NCBI GenBank assembly: GCA_041671045.1 | Contig: JBAZCF010000009.1 | Location: 71,851-135,850 of the forward strand | Reading direction: 5' to 3' | Length of the DNA: 64,000 nt | From: Parachlamydiales bacterium | GTDB taxonomy: Bacteria > Chlamydiota > Chlamydiia > Chlamydiales > JABDDJ01 | Shown: piece by piece, positions 1 through 7,109 of the stretch | Numbering within the stretch: position 1 is the first letter of the stretch | How the letters are laid out: every line of letters begins with the position of its first letter | The notes under the pieces: model-generated | The model's input: only the letters and a program-made list of their open reading frames with translations | Told to the model about the DNA's origin: nothing | The model's database searches: none | Program-made: the position numbers and the translations under genes

Positions 1-1
1 G

Positions 2-631
2 TACATGCTTTGGATTATAGGAGCTGAGCTCTGCGATAGGTTGGGAACTTCCCGCTTTATATACTACTACGTTGGTTCAGGGGCACTAAGTGGACTCGTC
101 GGGATCTTTTTTGCCTCATTTAGCTATCTCCTATTAGGACCATGGGCCGGTCTAATCGCCATTTTCACTTTATGGACAATGCTCAACCCTGAACGTGAAG
201 TCCTTTTTCTATTTATTATTCCCATTAAGATAAAGTGGCTCTTTGCTGTAATTGCCGGGGGCGTGCTACTTATTTCCCTTTCCAAATTGGATTTTGTCTC
301 CTTTTTCCTCACCTTTGCCGCTGTAACTATCGGCTATATCTATAGCACAGTCGCTTGGCAGATCTCTTCTCCATTTCCTTTCCTGCACCCGGTAGACCAT
401 TTCTTCTTTCGGCTAGGAACATTTATGAACAACCGCTTCTTCAAAAACAAAGCGATCAGTCCCACAAAAATCTATGATTTGCGTACGGGCCAACCGCCCA
501 AGGATGATGATGCATTTGTGGATGAGATGCTCGCAAAAATTGCTAAACATGGACAGGAAGCCCTTTCATGGGCTGAGAAAAAACGTTTGGATGAAATTGC
601 TGAGAAGAGAAGACATAAGGACAGTTTCTAA
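2..631 (+). CDS. Rhomboid-family membrane protein, 5' end outside window
   Basis: The reading frame is open to the left edge, so the N-terminus and first membrane segments are missing. The visible 209 residues contain several hydrophobic segments and a cytoplasmic tail whose DEMLAKIAKHG...LSWAEKK pattern is common in bacterial rhomboid-family proteins. MLWIIGAELCDRLGTSRF matches the conserved region before the catalytic helix of rhomboid proteases. The expected GxSG serine motif is replaced by GPWAG (near residues 46-50 of the visible part), so the protein may be a proteolytically dead rhomboid. Family assignment is by pattern; loss of activity is inference. It converges on the minus-strand tadA cluster. 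Confidence 0.6.
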   Translation, partial: YMLWIIGAELCDRLGTSRFIYYYVGSGALSGLVGIFFASFSYLLLGPWAGLIAIFTLWTMLNPEREVLFLFIIPIKIKWLFAVIAGGVLLISLSKLDFVSFFLTFAAVTIGYIYSTVAWQISSPFPFLHPVDHFFFRLGTFMNNRFFKNKAISPTKIYDLRTGQPPKDDDAFVDEMLAKIAKHGQEALSWAEKKRLDEIAEKRRHKDSF

Positions 632-656
632 GACCCCGGTGGAAATGCGGAATTCC

Positions 657-905
657 TTATTCAGCGTCTCTTTGCGCTGCAGAAAGTGCTATCCAGGCTG
701 CATTTAAACCTGCTAACAGCCCTTCTTCATAACGAAAATAGGGATGTTCTTCCAAAGCGGGAAAGTCATTCGGCTGCAGGACGTCATCTGTGGTGAGCGA
801 AGGGATAATTTCACGCCCCGTCGCTAAAACCACTTTCTCCTGGTGCTCTATCAGCTCCCTCAAGACTCGGTGCACCTCTTCCCACGCTTCCATCGCAACG
901 CTCAT
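657..905 (-). CDS. Small conserved-looking hypothetical protein overlapping the tadA 3' end
   Basis: An 82-residue protein beginning MSVAMEAWEEVHRVL. The ATG at 905 has AAGAGG about 10 nt upstream; an in-frame GTG at 914 is too close to that site. It starts inside the end of tadA in another frame, overlapping by about 95 nt, which suggests translational coupling. Composition is that of a soluble acidic protein with a central aromatic segment (EEHPYFRYEEGLLAGLNAAW). No family is recognised. It is kept as a gene because of the ribosome-binding site and because the tadA tail over the same stretch (SVGRGAPSLEG...) looks non-conserved. Confidence 0.5.
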   Translation of the reverse strand: MSVAMEAWEEVHRVLRELIEHQEKVVLATGREIIPSLTTDDVLQPNDFPALEEHPYFRYEEGLLAGLNAAWIALSAAQRDAE

Positions 906-1392
906 TCTGTTCACGCCTCTTCTTAAAAAATGATCGCATTAGTTCACCGCATTCAGCAGCATAAATTCCACCTTCTATTTTAACCTGATGGATAGGGTGC
1001 TGTTGTTTAAAAAGGTCCAGCCAGCTTCCATTAGCCCCATGGCGGATATCCGGCGCTCCCCACACGATTCTCTCTACACGCGATAGAATAGCTGCCCCTG
1101 CGCACATGCTGCAGGGTTCCAACGTGCAGTATAGCACTGCTCCTTGCAAACGCCAATTTTGCAGGGCACCCGCGGCGGAAGTGATTGCTAACATCTCGGC
1201 GTGCGCCGTGGCATCATTCAGCATTTCCACCTGATTGGAGCCGCGAGCTACAATTTTCCCTTCAATGACAATCACCGCCCCGACGGGAACTTCGCCTTGC
1301 TGGAAAGCTTTCCAAGCTTCGCGCAATGCAGCCAACATAAACTTCTCATCGTCATTGATTGGCTGCAGTGTAAAAGGAAACGGCTCAGGCAT
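811..1392 (-). CDS. tadA: tRNA-specific adenosine deaminase TadA
   Basis: Zinc-dependent deaminase that converts A34 to inosine in tRNA-Arg(ACG), allowing wobble decoding. The 193-residue product shows the signature HAEM (zinc His plus catalytic Glu) and PCSMCAGA (two zinc Cys), and GEVPVGAVIV, in the normal order. Bacterial TadA usually ends soon after the helix FFKKRREQ, here about residue 160; the extra C-terminal 30 residues are Gly/Ala/Arg-rich and overlap the next gene, so they may be a read-through tail. The start ATG overlaps the TAA of the upstream gene as TAATG, implying one operon. Chlamydia also carries this deaminase next to rpsO and pnp. Confidence 0.9.
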   Translation of the reverse strand: MPEPFPFTLQPINDDEKFMLAALREAWKAFQQGEVPVGAVIVIEGKIVARGSNQVEMLNDATAHAEMLAITSAAGALQNWRLQGAVLYCTLEPCSMCAGAAILSRVERIVWGAPDIRHGANGSWLDLFKQQHPIHQVKIEGGIYAAECGELMRSFFKKRREQNERCDGSVGRGAPSLEGADRAPGESGFSDGA

Positions 1393-2084
1393 TAGGACTT
1401 ATTTTGTAAGTTGCGCTGCAGCTGGGCGACTTGTTTTTTCAAAGCAGAGACATCGCGCTCATATTTCTTTTCTAAGCCGGCTAGCTTGTCTTCATATTTA
1501 TTTTTCAGTCTGGCTATCTCGGCTTCTTGGTTACGTACTTCCGCATCTTTTTCGTGCTGCGTCTTACGCTCTTCGCCTTCTTTCAGATTTTTCTGACGTG
1601 TTTCATTTGCCTTATGTGCAATCTCGTCCATTGTTTCATGGTCGAAGACGACTCCATTCAATAGGCAGAATAAGTACACTTTCTCAGGGCCGAACTGTTC
1701 AATCGCTTTATCTTTGATCTTCTGACTTGTTTCGCGATCAATACTTTTTAATGTCGTATAGTCTTCAGTGATTTTTGAAAGCTCACGGTCAAACATATAA
1801 TAGACATCAGTATTCTTCATTAACCAGCGATGGAACAAGAACTCAGCAATTTGCTCGCCTTTTTCTTCCTGCTGTACTGCATGCGAGTAGACTTTTACAA
1901 ACTCTTCATTAGTGATCTTATTTAAAGTCTTGCCTCTGAAATACTTATTGGCAAAAACTCTATCTTGAGCCAAGTGGTCTTGACGCAGATCTTTTTTTAT
2001 GGGATGGATAATCTCAATGATCCAATCTCCCAAAAGAGCGAATTTTTCTCTTAAACTTTTTTCTTGTTCTACGACATCAGTCAT
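1392..2084 (-). CDS. Hypothetical protein with C-terminal coiled coil, upstream of tadA
   Basis: A 230-residue soluble, highly charged protein. Residues 1-150 look globular and helical (KYFRGKTLNKITNEEFVKVY, FLFHRWLMKN). Residues 165-226 form a long Lys/Glu-rich heptad-like coiled coil (EIARLKNKYEDKLAGLEKKY). There is no signal peptide or membrane segment. It overlaps tadA by one base (TAATG). I do not recognise a named family; the position suggests a lineage-conserved chlamydial hypothetical protein, but that is inference from context. Confidence 0.7.
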   Translation of the reverse strand: MTDVVEQEKSLREKFALLGDWIIEIIHPIKKDLRQDHLAQDRVFANKYFRGKTLNKITNEEFVKVYSHAVQQEEKGEQIAEFLFHRWLMKNTDVYYMFDRELSKITEDYTTLKSIDRETSQKIKDKAIEQFGPEKVYLFCLLNGVVFDHETMDEIAHKANETRQKNLKEGEERKTQHEKDAEVRNQEAEIARLKNKYEDKLAGLEKKYERDVSALKKQVAQLQRNLQNKS

Positions 2085-2181
2085 TGCAAAACCTCTTCGT
2101 AAGTATTAATATGGATTGTATACACGTTTAATCGGTAATTAACATAACACCAAACTTCTGTAAAAGCAAGGAAATGACATC

Positions 2182-2430
2182 ATGTCACATCACGGTCCCT
2201 TCTATGGACATGACATTATTCGGGGTGATGAACAGGAATATGTTAAGAAATTATTGAAGAAATATGAAAACGAACCCATAAATGATGATTTAAAGAAAAA
2301 AGTTTGGGAGGAATTGATGGAAGAAAAAAGTCTTGGACACATCACTATTCCCTTCAAATTAGCCCTACGCAGAGACGCCACAGGGAAATTCCCGCCCTAT
2401 CTTGAGATAATACTTGATACTAAGGTATAA
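2182..2430 (+). CDS. Small hypothetical protein upstream of rpsO
   Basis: An 82-residue protein beginning MSHHGPFYGHDIIRG, preceded by AAGGA about 10 nt before the ATG. It is charged, without a membrane segment or signal peptide; residues 18-45 form a Lys/Glu-rich helix and the last third is beta-like (GHITIPFKLALRRDATGKF). It is divergent from the coiled-coil gene to its left and in the same direction as rpsO, separated from it by 144 bp with its own candidate promoter. No family recognised. Codon use and the ribosome-binding site favour a real gene. Confidence 0.65.
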   Translation: MSHHGPFYGHDIIRGDEQEYVKKLLKKYENEPINDDLKKKVWEELMEEKSLGHITIPFKLALRRDATGKFPPYLEIILDTKV

Positions 2431-2457
2431 CCCTTGATCTAACACTTGACGTATCAC

Positions 2458-2486
2458 TTGATGTATAATTCGATTTGTGATACAAT
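2458..2486 (+). promoter_or_regulatory. Candidate sigma70-type (chlamydial sigma66) promoter for rpsO
   Basis: TTGATG at 2458-2463 and TACAAT at 2481-2486 with a 17-bp spacer, about 90 bp upstream of the rpsO start. It matches the consensus at 5 of 6 and 5 of 6 positions. Prediction from sequence only. Confidence 0.45.
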
Positions 2487-2574
2487 ATTGCCTTAACAAG
2501 ATGATAACCAAAAGTTAATAAATCCCGAGCTTAGAATGCATCTGCTAAGCTCCATTAACAGGGGGAAACTCTGA

Positions 2575-2844
2575 ATGTCACTAGATAAAGGCACTAAAGA
2601 GGAAATTACTAAAAAGTTCCAACTTCACGAGAAAGACACCGGCTCCGCTGATGTTCAGATCGCTATTCTAACAGAAAGAATTGCGGAACTTACTGAGCAT
2701 TTAAAACGCTCACCAAAAGATCACGGCTCACGCCTAGCTCTTTTAAAACTCGTAGGTCAACGTCGCCGTCTTCTAGACTACTTAAACTCTACAGATACGA
2801 AGCGTTACCAGGCCCTCATCACTAAGCTTAAGCTTAGACGCTGA
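2575..2844 (+). CDS. rpsO: 30S ribosomal protein S15
   Basis: The 89-residue product has the normal S15 length and motifs: GSADVQIAILTERIAELTEHLK, the DHGSRLALLKLVGQRRRLL core that contacts 16S rRNA helices 20-22, and YLNSTDTKRYQALITKLKLR at the end. It binds the central domain of 16S rRNA early in 30S assembly. The start is preceded by a purine-rich AGGGGGAAA. It sits upstream of pnp as in many bacteria, but a strong hairpin lies between them, so expression may be only partly coupled. Confidence 0.98.
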   Translation: MSLDKGTKEEITKKFQLHEKDTGSADVQIAILTERIAELTEHLKRSPKDHGSRLALLKLVGQRRRLLDYLNSTDTKRYQALITKLKLRR

Positions 2845-2854
2845 TTTTCCTTAT

Positions 2855-2881
2855 GGAAAGCGTCTAATCAAGACGCTTTCC
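2855..2881 (+). terminator. Hairpin after rpsO
   Basis: An 11-bp stem GGAAAGCGTCT / AGACGCTTTCC with a 5-nt loop, 10 nt after the rpsO stop. The following CCCTTTCTC tract is only moderately U-rich, so it may be an attenuator or an mRNA processing site. Confidence 0.6.
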
Positions 2882-3104
2882 CCTTTCTCACGATCACTCC
2901 CCGTTTTTAGCCTAATATCAAAAATACACCAAATTATTATTCACGGAAATTACACTCATTCATCTGCGCAGAGTTGGGCGTCAATATCCTAGCAAACAAT
3001 TTTCTATCTCGATATACTCATTATTCACTAACTAAATATGCGATGCGTTCTCTGAGAATATTTTTGAACGCATCAATAACCCTATTAAGGAGCTCCTAAG
3101 AAAC

Positions 3105-5207
3105 ATGGAACGCAAAACACTTAAAGTCCAAGTTGGCGGCAAAGAATTGCTATTTGAAACAGGACGCATCGCACGCCAAGCTAATGGCGCCGTACTCGTT
3201 CGCCATGGCGATACCCTCGTCTTTACATCTGCATGCTCCGCCGCTGGATCCGAAACAGCCGACTTCCTAGGCCTGCGTGTAGATTACCAAGAAAACTTCT
3301 CTTCTGTAGGTAAAACAGCTAGCGGATTTATCAAACGTCAAGGACGCCCCTCCGAAAAAGAAATCCTCGTCTCCCGTCTTATTGACCGCCCTCTCCGTCC
3401 CCTTTTTCCTGAAGGCTATCATGACGAAGTTCAAATTCTCTCCTACGTTTGGTCCTATGATGGTGTTCATGCACCCGAACCTCTAGCAATCTGCGCCGCT
3501 TCCGCCGCCTTATGCCTTTCAGATATCCCTCTTTCTAAACCTCTAGGCGCAGTTCGTGTCGGCTTGGTAAATAACAAATTTGTCATCAACCCTTCTGCTG
3601 AAGAAATGAAAGTATCCTTGCTAGATCTGATGATCGCGGGTACTACTGACGCGATCCTAATGATCGAAGGCTACTGCGACTTCCTAACAGAAGAACAAGT
3701 AATAGAAGCTATCGAGACCGGCCATAATGCAATTAAAGAAATTTGCCACGGATTAGCTCAATGGCAGAAAGAACTTGGTAAAGAGAAGAACCTCAGCACT
3801 ATCACCCACGATCCTGAAGACCTCCAAAAAGAAGTCGAAAGCCATGTGAGTGCAAAAATCGGCCAAGCTCTACGCATTAAAGGTAAAAAAGAACGTGAAG
3901 AAGCAATCGATAGCATTAAAGAAGATCTTCTAGCACACCTCAATCCAGAAGGCAGCGAAGAGCGCTGGTCTACTAAGCTTATTGCTAAAGCATATAAAAG
4001 TTACATGTCGAAGATCATGCGCAAAATGATCCTCGATGAAGGAAAGAGAAGCGACCAACGCTCCACTACAGAAATTCGTGCAATCTTCGTTGAGCAAGGC
4101 ATTCTTCCACGCAGCCACGGCAGCTCGCTATTTACACGCGGCGAAACACAGTCACTCGCAGTATGTACTCTGGGTGGAGAACATATGGCGCAGCGTTTTG
4201 AAAACCTTGAAGGCGAGAACGCGCACCGCTTCTATCTACAATATTTCTTCCCCCCATTCTCTGTAGGTGAAGTCGGACGCATAGGCTCCCCGGGAAGACG
4301 TGAAATTGGCCACGGCAAACTTGCCGAACGCGCTTTGCTCGCTATTATGCCCCCTAAAGAAGTATTCCCCTATACCGTACGTCTTGAATCCAACATCACA
4401 GAATCCAATGGTTCATCTTCCATGGCGTCAGTCTGCGGCTGCTGCTTAGCGTTGATGGATGCTGGTGTCCCGATTAAACGTCCGGTAGCAGGCATCGCTA
4501 TGGGCTTGATTCTTGAAGAGGATCGCTACACTATCCTTTCGGATATTCTAGGCATTGAAGATGCCTTAGGTGATATGGACTTCAAAATCACAGGTGACAA
4601 AGACGGTATTACAGCCTTCCAAATGGACATCAAGGTTGAAGGCATCACTCACGAGATTATGGCTGCAGCTTTAGCGCAAGCAAAACACGGCAGAGTCCAC
4701 ATCCTAGAGAAAATGCTGGCTGTATGCCCAGAACCACGTAAAGAAATGTCGGTTTATGCACCGCGTATCGAAACGCTGCTGATTAAGCCAAGCAAAATCG
4801 CATCGGTCATTGGTCCAGGCGGCAAGCAAATCCGTGCAATCATTGAGCAAACCGGTGTAGAAATTGACATCGACGATGATGGCCGGGTCAGTATTTCCTC
4901 ATCCGACTTGGAAAGCATAGAACGTGCTAAAGCCATTATTTTAGGCCTTACTTCCGATGTTGAAATTGGACGCGTCTATCACGGCAAAATCACATCCGTA
5001 GCGCCATTTGGATTGTTCGTTGAGATTCTGCCAGGAAAAGAAGGTTTGTGCCATATCTCAGAATATGATTTCGCACGAATCAATGACTTGAACCTGCATG
5101 TGAAAGTAGGCGAGATGATCTCCGTCAAGGTATTGGATATCAACGAACGCGGCCAGCTGAAGCTCAGCAGAAAAGCCACACTTCCCAATACTGCACCGGC
5201 AGCTTAG
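3105..5207 (+). CDS. pnp: Polyribonucleotide nucleotidyltransferase (PNPase)
   Basis: Phosphorolytic 3'-5' exoribonuclease of mRNA decay and of the degradosome in many bacteria. The 700-residue length is typical. It holds two RNase PH-like domains (about residues 5-230 and 310-540) separated by a helical linker, then a KH domain (IASVIGPGGKQIRAI, about 565-580) and an S1 domain (about 627-695, GRVYHGKITSVAPFGLFVEI). The second PH domain has the phosphate-binding SNGSSSMASVCG stretch. AAGGAG lies 12 nt before the ATG. It follows rpsO, as in Chlamydia, and two hairpins follow the gene. Confidence 0.98.
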   Translation: MERKTLKVQVGGKELLFETGRIARQANGAVLVRHGDTLVFTSACSAAGSETADFLGLRVDYQENFSSVGKTASGFIKRQGRPSEKEILVSRLIDRPLRPLFPEGYHDEVQILSYVWSYDGVHAPEPLAICAASAALCLSDIPLSKPLGAVRVGLVNNKFVINPSAEEMKVSLLDLMIAGTTDAILMIEGYCDFLTEEQVIEAIETGHNAIKEICHGLAQWQKELGKEKNLSTITHDPEDLQKEVESHVSAKIGQALRIKGKKEREEAIDSIKEDLLAHLNPEGSEERWSTKLIAKAYKSYMSKIMRKMILDEGKRSDQRSTTEIRAIFVEQGILPRSHGSSLFTRGETQSLAVCTLGGEHMAQRFENLEGENAHRFYLQYFFPPFSVGEVGRIGSPGRREIGHGKLAERALLAIMPPKEVFPYTVRLESNITESNGSSSMASVCGCCLALMDAGVPIKRPVAGIAMGLILEEDRYTILSDILGIEDALGDMDFKITGDKDGITAFQMDIKVEGITHEIMAAALAQAKHGRVHILEKMLAVCPEPRKEMSVYAPRIETLLIKPSKIASVIGPGGKQIRAIIEQTGVEIDIDDDGRVSISSSDLESIERAKAIILGLTSDVEIGRVYHGKITSVAPFGLFVEILPGKEGLCHISEYDFARINDLNLHVKVGEMISVKVLDINERGQLKLSRKATLPNTAPAA

Positions 5208-5226
5208 TCTATTCTAATTCAGGAAA

Positions 5227-5275
5227 GCGGCGACTTGCCGCTGCTTTGTTGCCCTTCGAGCCATCGAAGGGCAAC
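5227..5275 (+). terminator. Tandem hairpins after pnp
   Basis: First stem GCGGC/GCCGC around GACTT (5227-5241), then GTTGCCCTTCG/CGAAGGGCAAC around AGCCAT (5248-5275). The paired-hairpin layout and the CGACTTG loop resemble 63460-63504, so this may also be a copy of a dispersed intergenic repeat. Confidence 0.55.
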
Positions 5276-5337
5276 TCATACATCCTATTCAAGCCGCTCC
5301 ACTTTCTTCCACAACTAAGCCTATTTACAATTGTAGT

Positions 5338-7008
5338 CTAAAGTACTTTAGAATTAAGGACTGTTCGACGGACCAGATGGGTAAAGGCTGCAAGAGCTTC
5401 ATCTTCCGTACAGATATAAGGTACTTTTTGCTGTTCCATCAGATACCTTTCTCCATGATATTGGACTCTGGCAATGATTTGGATCGTGGGATTCACTTGG
5501 CGTGCAGCATGGATAATCTCACACGTTTTAGCAGTATCGGGTATCGTAATGATGAGATAGCGGGCATCGGCAAGATTGGCGTCTTTTAAGATATTTTCTT
5601 CCGCAGCATCGCCAAAAATTAGTGCATTATCCTCATCCAAAGCCGATACTGTATCAATATTGTGCTCGATAATCATCGGAATATAGCCTATCTTTCTAAG
5701 GATCTTTGAGACTTCCCTACCGATAGGTCCAAAACCCACAACCACAACTTTAGGTACGTACAGCTTCTTCATCTCCTGCGCTTTTGCCGAGCTTAGATTG
5801 AACTCTCTGAAAAATTTCATTCTAAGCAAGTAGGTTTCAGTATAATCCAACATCTGGAAAAGCAACGGATTGATGGAAATGGAGATCAACGCGCAAGCGA
5901 CTAAAATGTCGAAGCCATCATCCGGAAGCAGCTTCAGGTTCATCGCTTCTTCTGCAAGAATAAAGGAGAATTCTCCAATCTGTGCAAGTGAAATAGCAAC
6001 TGTAAGAGCTACTTTCAGGGGGTACTTGAGGAAGATAGTGATAAGGTAAGCTGCTAAGGGCTTCACAATTAAGATCACGCTAATTAAGCCTATAAATAAG
6101 CCGAAATGAGTCACTATCGCCATCGGATTGAACAACATCCCTACTGATAAAAAGAAGATGATTGCAAAGATATCTTTAAAAGGAAGTGCATTGGCCGCTG
6201 CTTGATGCCTGACGCTTGTTTTTCCTATCACCATCCCTGCAATGAAGGCACCTAATGCAATGGAAGTACCGAATACAACTGCTGATCCGGCAGCGATAAC
6301 AAAAACAATTGCAAGAACCGTTAAAGTAAAAAGCTCTTGTGAACGGACACGGGCAATATTTGTGAGGATAAACCCTACGACTTTATGCCCCCAAGTAAAC
6401 ATCAGGAGAGCTAAAACAACAAATTTACCCATAACAAATAACACTGATCCTATCAAGGAAGTGTATGAAAACGATGCACCTTCCGAAAGAGCTGAGATAG
6501 TTGGAAGGAGGATAAGGATGATCACAGTAAATATATCTTCGACAACTAACCAGCCGACAGCAATATGTCCTTGCTGTGTATTCAACAAGTTTCTGTCAGA
6601 AAGTACGCGCACAAGAACGACTGTACTCGCAACGCCAATGGATAAGCCGATGATAAGTCCAGCTACCAATGGCCAACCTGCAGCATAGACGATTGTAGTG
6701 CCAATAATCGTAGCAGCAAGTGTCTGAACCGTAGCGCCTGGGATTGCGATATTTTTTACGTTGATTAGGTCTTCTAGCTTGAAATGCATACCTACGCCGA
6801 AAAGCATAAGGATAACACCGATTTCGGCAAGTTGTTCAGAAATCGTTAAGTCCGCTACATAGCCCGGAGAATAAGGACCAATAACAAAGCCTGCAAGAAG
6901 GTAGCCTAAAATTGTCGGGAGGTTAAGGCGTTGCGTGATATAGCCGAGAAAGCTTGCTAATGAGAAACCGATGGTAAGTATCGCTACAATGGCTAAACTA
7001 TGTTCCAT
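5338..7008 (-). CDS. Kef-type cation:proton antiporter with TrkA-N (RCK) domain
   Basis: A 556-residue integral inner-membrane protein of the CPA2 family. The first ~385 residues form about 12 membrane helices typical of Na+/H+ exchanger domains. They are followed by a cytoplasmic nucleotide-binding TrkA-N domain (about 410-540) with the Rossmann motif VVVGFGPIGREV, which senses NAD(H) or ligands in KefB/KefC. It probably exchanges K+ or Na+ for H+ to control cytoplasmic pH and ion content; the exact ion cannot be read from sequence. It lies between pnp and ftsH, on the same strand as ftsH but behind the ftsH terminator, so it is likely transcribed on its own. Confidence 0.88.
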   Translation of the reverse strand: MEHSLAIVAILTIGFSLASFLGYITQRLNLPTILGYLLAGFVIGPYSPGYVADLTISEQLAEIGVILMLFGVGMHFKLEDLINVKNIAIPGATVQTLAATIIGTTIVYAAGWPLVAGLIIGLSIGVASTVVLVRVLSDRNLLNTQQGHIAVGWLVVEDIFTVIILILLPTISALSEGASFSYTSLIGSVLFVMGKFVVLALLMFTWGHKVVGFILTNIARVRSQELFTLTVLAIVFVIAAGSAVVFGTSIALGAFIAGMVIGKTSVRHQAAANALPFKDIFAIIFFLSVGMLFNPMAIVTHFGLFIGLISVILIVKPLAAYLITIFLKYPLKVALTVAISLAQIGEFSFILAEEAMNLKLLPDDGFDILVACALISISINPLLFQMLDYTETYLLRMKFFREFNLSSAKAQEMKKLYVPKVVVVGFGPIGREVSKILRKIGYIPMIIEHNIDTVSALDEDNALIFGDAAEENILKDANLADARYLIITIPDTAKTCEIIHAARQVNPTIQIIARVQYHGERYLMEQQKVPYICTEDEALAAFTHLVRRTVLNSKVL

Positions 7009-7059
7009 AAGCGTATTAGGTGCCTCAGCAATGATTGCAGCTGTTCTTTATTATAGCAA

Positions 7060-7090
7060 AACGGCGCTAATCCTTGCGGAAAGCGCCGTT
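7060..7090 (-). terminator. Terminator after ftsH
   Basis: A 9-bp perfect stem AACGGCGCT / AGCGCCGTT on the minus strand, 20 nt after the ftsH stop, followed by TTGCTATAATAAAG. A plausible intrinsic terminator isolating the downstream antiporter gene. Confidence 0.6.
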
Positions 7091-7109
7091 CTTCATATAG
7101 CGTTTTCGA

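Noticed and set aside
6242..6688. 148-codon plus-strand frame within the antiporter gene
   Set aside because: Thr/Pro-rich shadow of membrane helices encoded on the other strand.
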